Assembly (NCBI RefSeq): GCF_000166055.1
Contig: NC_014664.1
Span: forward strand, 2,449,501 to 2,513,500
Origin: Rhodomicrobium vannielii ATCC 17100
GTDB taxonomy: Bacteria > Pseudomonadota > Alphaproteobacteria > Rhizobiales > Rhodomicrobiaceae
Length of the DNA stretch: 64,000 nucleotides
Direction: 5' to 3'
Of the stretch, positions 61,537 to 64,000 are shown piece after piece (position 1 is the stretch's first letter; each line of letters begins with the position of its first letter). Position numbers and translations under genes: made by a program. The notes under the pieces were generated by a model that was not told the DNA's origin, did not search any database, and saw nothing but the letters and a program-made list of their open reading frames with translations.

Positions 61537-62382
61537 GTGACGGGGACGATAAAACGAGCGTTGACGGCGGGTGGTGTGTGTCTTGCGGCTTTGTCGCTTG
61601 CGGCATGTGAAACCCCCGGAGTGAGCGATCAGCGTGCCGCCGACCGTCTGAACAATCCGCAGGTCGATCCGAGAAATAACATCGCCTCCATCTCACAGGT
61701 TCTCGCCAAGAACCCGCGAGATGCGAGCGCCCTGAATCTTCGCGGCACCGCCTATGGTCAGGCAGGCGACGGTGAACGAGCCATAGCCGATTTCTCGGCC
61801 GCGATTCAGATCAATCCGCAATTCTACCAAGCCTACAACAATCGCGCGCTGATTCATCTGAAGATGGGCCGCTACGACGCTGCTCTTGCCGATTACAATC
61901 AGGCGCTGGCGATCAAGCCGGATTACGCCGGAGCCTATGTCGGCCGTGGCAACGTCTACAAGGACCAGCGCAATTATCCGTTGGCCGTGGCAGACTTCAG
62001 CAAGGCCATCGAGCTCAAGCCCGACGATCCGGCGCCGTACTACAGCCGTGGCTTGATCCATCAGGCCATGAATGACCATCGCAACGCGCTGGACGACCTG
62101 AACGTCGCCGTGAATTATCGGCCCGACGCGCCGGACCCGCACTTCGCGCGCGGCCAGAGCTACATGGTCATGCAGGACTACAAGAAGGCCTTCGAGGACT
62201 TCCAGGTTGCGGGGACCAACAAGGTCAACAACTACGAGGCGTGGGCAGCAGCCGGTCAGGCTGCGGAAGGCATGGGCGACCGGAAAGAAGCCGCAGTCGC
62301 TTACAAGCGCGCGCTTCAGATCAACCGGGAAAGCCGCGTCGCCTCTGAGGGGCTGCGTCGCGTCGGCGGCGAGGACGCGTAA
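61537..62382 (+). CDS. TPR-repeat lipoprotein
   Basis: The 281-residue protein starts with a lipoprotein signal: hydrophobic AGGVCLAALSLAAC with Cys at the end of a LSLAAC lipobox (about 23). Four to five tetratricopeptide repeats follow from about residue 60 (for example ALNLRGTAYGQAGDGERAIADFSAAIQINP and AYVGRGNVYKDQRNYPLAVADF). It is likely an NlpI-like periplasmic-face adaptor for envelope proteases or cell-wall enzymes; that is inference. GTG 61537 follows GGTGGAG at 8 bases; longer in-frame starts are not supported. Confidence 0.87.
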   Translation: MTGTIKRALTAGGVCLAALSLAACETPGVSDQRAADRLNNPQVDPRNNIASISQVLAKNPRDASALNLRGTAYGQAGDGERAIADFSAAIQINPQFYQAYNNRALIHLKMGRYDAALADYNQALAIKPDYAGAYVGRGNVYKDQRNYPLAVADFSKAIELKPDDPAPYYSRGLIHQAMNDHRNALDDLNVAVNYRPDAPDPHFARGQSYMVMQDYKKAFEDFQVAGTNKVNNYEAWAAAGQAAEGMGDRKEAAVAYKRALQINRESRVASEGLRRVGGEDA

Positions 62383-62961
62383 AGCATTCGATTCGTGTTG
62401 GTTCGAGCTGCGTGCTGACTTGCTGCAAGTGCGCTCTTGTACATGCGATCAGGCTTATTGCGCTGGGGAAGTCCCGCTTGGCGTCGGGCCAGAAAGCGGC
62501 CACCGCCTTGGTGATGAAAAGCGTAGGCGCTGTGTCACTGCTTCGTTGAAAAGAACGAAACGACCGCCTCGCGTGAGGCGCTCCAACTTCTGCTAACTGC
62601 GCCAGCGCGCGACGAGCGGTCTCCGCGTTAGCTATCGGCGCGGCTAGCCAACCTCGTGGGCAGCGAAGCGTTTTTTTCTGGCCGTGCGCAACCATCGGCT
62701 TGGCAGATTTGTTTTCTAGAAAAATCGTCGGCTTCCTCTGTCCCGTCGCTTTATATCGATGGATCTCAGCGTCCGCTTGCCGGTTGGAGAACGAAAGTAC
62801 TGGCCTCGGTTCAATCTGAGGCATCCCAAGTTGATGGACGGAACGCTTAGAGTCTCGACATCCTCTCGCCACGGTGGCTTCATCACTCGCCGCCAGTCCC
62901 TCGGGCCTCGGGCCAGCATATATCCGATCTCGCTATACTTACTCATAAGCCAGGAGCGACC
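62383..62961. other. 579-base gene-free interval before the transglutaminase-like gene
   Basis: No convincing gene lies here. Open frames on both strands are arginine-rich. There is a seven-T run at about 62670 without a good stem before it. The last 60 bases, up to the AGGAG ribosome site before 62962, are somewhat AT-rich and probably hold the promoter of the next gene. Confidence 0.5.
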
Positions 62962-63765
62962 ATGAGAATACACGTTGGCAGCGAAATGACATTCGACTTT
63001 CCTCAGCCGACGCCGATGATTGCTCTGCTCAATGTCCATTACTCGCGCTTTTCCGATCTCGAACACCCGGATTGTCTTGTGACGAGCCCGGCCGCCCCGA
63101 TCGAAGGGTATCGCGACAGTTTCGGGAACTGGTGCAATCGGGTTGTTGCCCCCGCTGGCCGCTTCACGTTGCGGACCGATGCGGTCATCCGGGATAACGG
63201 CTCATCCGATCCCGTGGACGTCAATGCCTTGCAACATCAAGTCGAACATCTGCCCGCCGAGACGCTCCAGTTTCTTCTCGGCAGCCGCTATTGCGAAACC
63301 GACGTCTTGTCCGAAGACGCCTGGCGGCTTTTCAAGGATCTGCCGTTGGGCTGGCCGCGCGTGCAAGCCGTATGCGACTTTGTGAATGGCCATCTGTCGT
63401 TCGGCTACGAACATGCCCGCGCCACCCGCACCGCCGCGCAAGCCTATGCCGAGCGGCGCGGCGTCTGCCGCGACTTCGCCCACCTCGCTATCGCCTTCTG
63501 TCGGTGCCTGAACATCCCCGCGCGTTACTGCACCGGTTACGTGAGCGACATCGGGCTTCCGCCGCCATACGCGCCGATGGATTTCGCGGCCTGGATGGAG
63601 GTCTATCTCGGCGGACGCTGGTACACGTTCGATCCACGAAACAACGCCGTCCGGTTTGGCCGTGTTCTCATCGCGCAAGGCAGGGACGCGGCCGACGTGC
63701 CCTTGACGCAGATCTTTGGTCCCGGCACGCTTTCCAGCTTCCGGGTCTGGACAGAAGAACTCTAA
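62962..63765 (+). CDS. Transglutaminase-like cysteine protein
   Basis: This 267-residue protein has the bacterial transglutaminase N-terminal beta domain (about 1-100) and a papain-like core: Cys169 in RRGVCRDFAHLAIAFCRCLNIPARYCTGYV and Asp224 in WYTFDPRNN. The position of the catalytic His, normally HAW in such proteins, is AAW (Ala209 in MDFAAWMEVY). I recall the same FAAW pattern in relatives from this order, so it may be a family trait. Activity as protease, amidase or transglutaminase is therefore uncertain. No signal peptide is seen. Confidence 0.85.
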   Translation: MRIHVGSEMTFDFPQPTPMIALLNVHYSRFSDLEHPDCLVTSPAAPIEGYRDSFGNWCNRVVAPAGRFTLRTDAVIRDNGSSDPVDVNALQHQVEHLPAETLQFLLGSRYCETDVLSEDAWRLFKDLPLGWPRVQAVCDFVNGHLSFGYEHARATRTAAQAYAERRGVCRDFAHLAIAFCRCLNIPARYCTGYVSDIGLPPPYAPMDFAAWMEVYLGGRWYTFDPRNNAVRFGRVLIAQGRDAADVPLTQIFGPGTLSSFRVWTEEL

Positions 63766-63788
63766 GCTGCCCGAGCCGCGACCTTAAG

Positions 63789-63817
63789 AAAAACCCCGCC
63801 GATACGACGGGGTTTTT
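63789..63817. terminator. Bidirectional intrinsic terminator
   Basis: AAAAACCCCG (63789-63798) and CGGGGTTTTT (63808-63817) form a perfect 10-bp stem around a nine-base loop, with A and T tracts on both sides. It lies between the convergent transglutaminase-like and KGG-repeat genes and can serve both. Confidence 0.9.
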
Positions 63818-63848
63818 CTATGAGCTGCCCCGCGATGGGGCGTAAACA

Positions 63849-64000
63849 TCAGACTTGCGAGCGGCTTTCACGGGATTTTCCCCCGTGGCTCGCCTGACCG
63901 CCCTTGCGGCCCGCTTGGGCGGCAAGATCGCGGTTGCGCGAGAAGCTGCGGTTTTCGTCCGACACGTTCTGCCCGCCCTTGCGACCGGCTTCGGCGGCAA
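63849..64000 (-). CDS. KGG-repeat stress protein, 3' part only
   Basis: The frame closing at 63849-63851 on the minus strand reads AEAGRKGGQNVSDENRSFSRN and then DLAAQAGRKGGQASHGG before a Ser/Arg-rich tail, 49 residues in this window. The two GRKGGQ units are the hallmark of KGG-repeat (GsiB/con-10-like) general stress proteins, small hydrophilic and probably disordered. The 5' end lies beyond 64000. A neighbouring frame on the same strand is also open but arginine-rich and is rejected. Confidence 0.8.
   Translation of the reverse strand, partial: AAEAGRKGGQNVSDENRSFSRNRDLAAQAGRKGGQASHGGKSRESRSQV

Overview
The window is a gene-dense, GC-rich piece of an alphaproteobacterial chromosome. The gene families and local gene orders point to the Hyphomicrobiales (Rhizobiales): rpoZ-rsh-pyrE-pdxJ-acpS, coaBC-dut with a 4-base overlap, the polyprenyl synthase/DUF2007/methyltransferase/S49 peptidase group, a Fnr-type regulator with a C-x2-C-x7-C cluster, and dispersed palindromic repeats of a kind I associate with this order. 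I cannot name the genus. Almost everything is core metabolism, envelope and stress biology. I see no prophage, insertion sequence, CRISPR array or rRNA operon, and one tRNA gene (Tyr).

Layout. 1-3.4 kb: the PII protein GlnK, a periplasmic YceI protein, then mutM and an enoyl-CoA hydratase. 3.6-11.1 kb: a Fnr-type regulator facing a monohaem cytochrome c, a YqeY protein, a pirin, CrcB, MsrA, a 40-residue membrane peptide, photolyase and an N-formylglutamate amidohydrolase-like protein. 11.4-18.7 kb: HisN-like phosphatase, a flavin/PNPOx stress protein, an FTR1 iron permease, an LTXXQ protein, a DegP-type protease and a TerB-like protein. 18.7-22.7 kb: the tight operon dapF-mtaB-ftsY-yciB. 22.8-31.7 kb: single genes (MarR, GNAT, GST, a KefB/YbaL-type antiporter, a TfoX-like protein, a 2-hydroxyacid dehydrogenase, an SH3 protein, an ABM protein), tRNA-Tyr and a methylmalonyl-CoA decarboxylase homologue. 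31.7-37 kb: a minus-strand operon rpoZ-rsh-pyrE-DUF2062-pdxJ-acpS. 37-46.5 kb: a YflT-like stress protein, meaB, pcp, a short Tat-exported beta-helix protein, an LDH2/MDH2 dehydrogenase, PBP1A, UDP-glucose dehydrogenase and a second GST. 46.5-52.3 kb: serB, miaA and the branched-chain amino acid genes ilvI-ilvH-ilvC. 52.4-58 kb: GNAT, dut-coaBC, then S49 peptidase and methyltransferase genes. 58-64 kb: polyprenyl diphosphate synthase, purEK, rpsU, a TPR lipoprotein, a transglutaminase-like protein, and the end of a KGG-repeat stress protein that runs off the right edge.

No dramatic new system is evident. The most interesting signals are regulatory. Close matches to the alphaproteobacterial general-stress (EcfG) promoter precede the 40-residue membrane peptide and the PNPOx gene, with a weaker one before the YflT-like gene. 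A 750-base gene-free interval ends in a very strong composite terminator and may encode an unannotated RNA. Other signals are a terminator with a competing hairpin in the ilvI leader, a perfect 18-base palindrome before purE, a perfect 15-base inverted repeat between the cytochrome and yqeY genes, and an iron-box-like repeat upstream of FTR1. Starts were chosen from homology and Shine-Dalgarno spacing by eye; promoter and RNA calls are pattern matches, not measurements.
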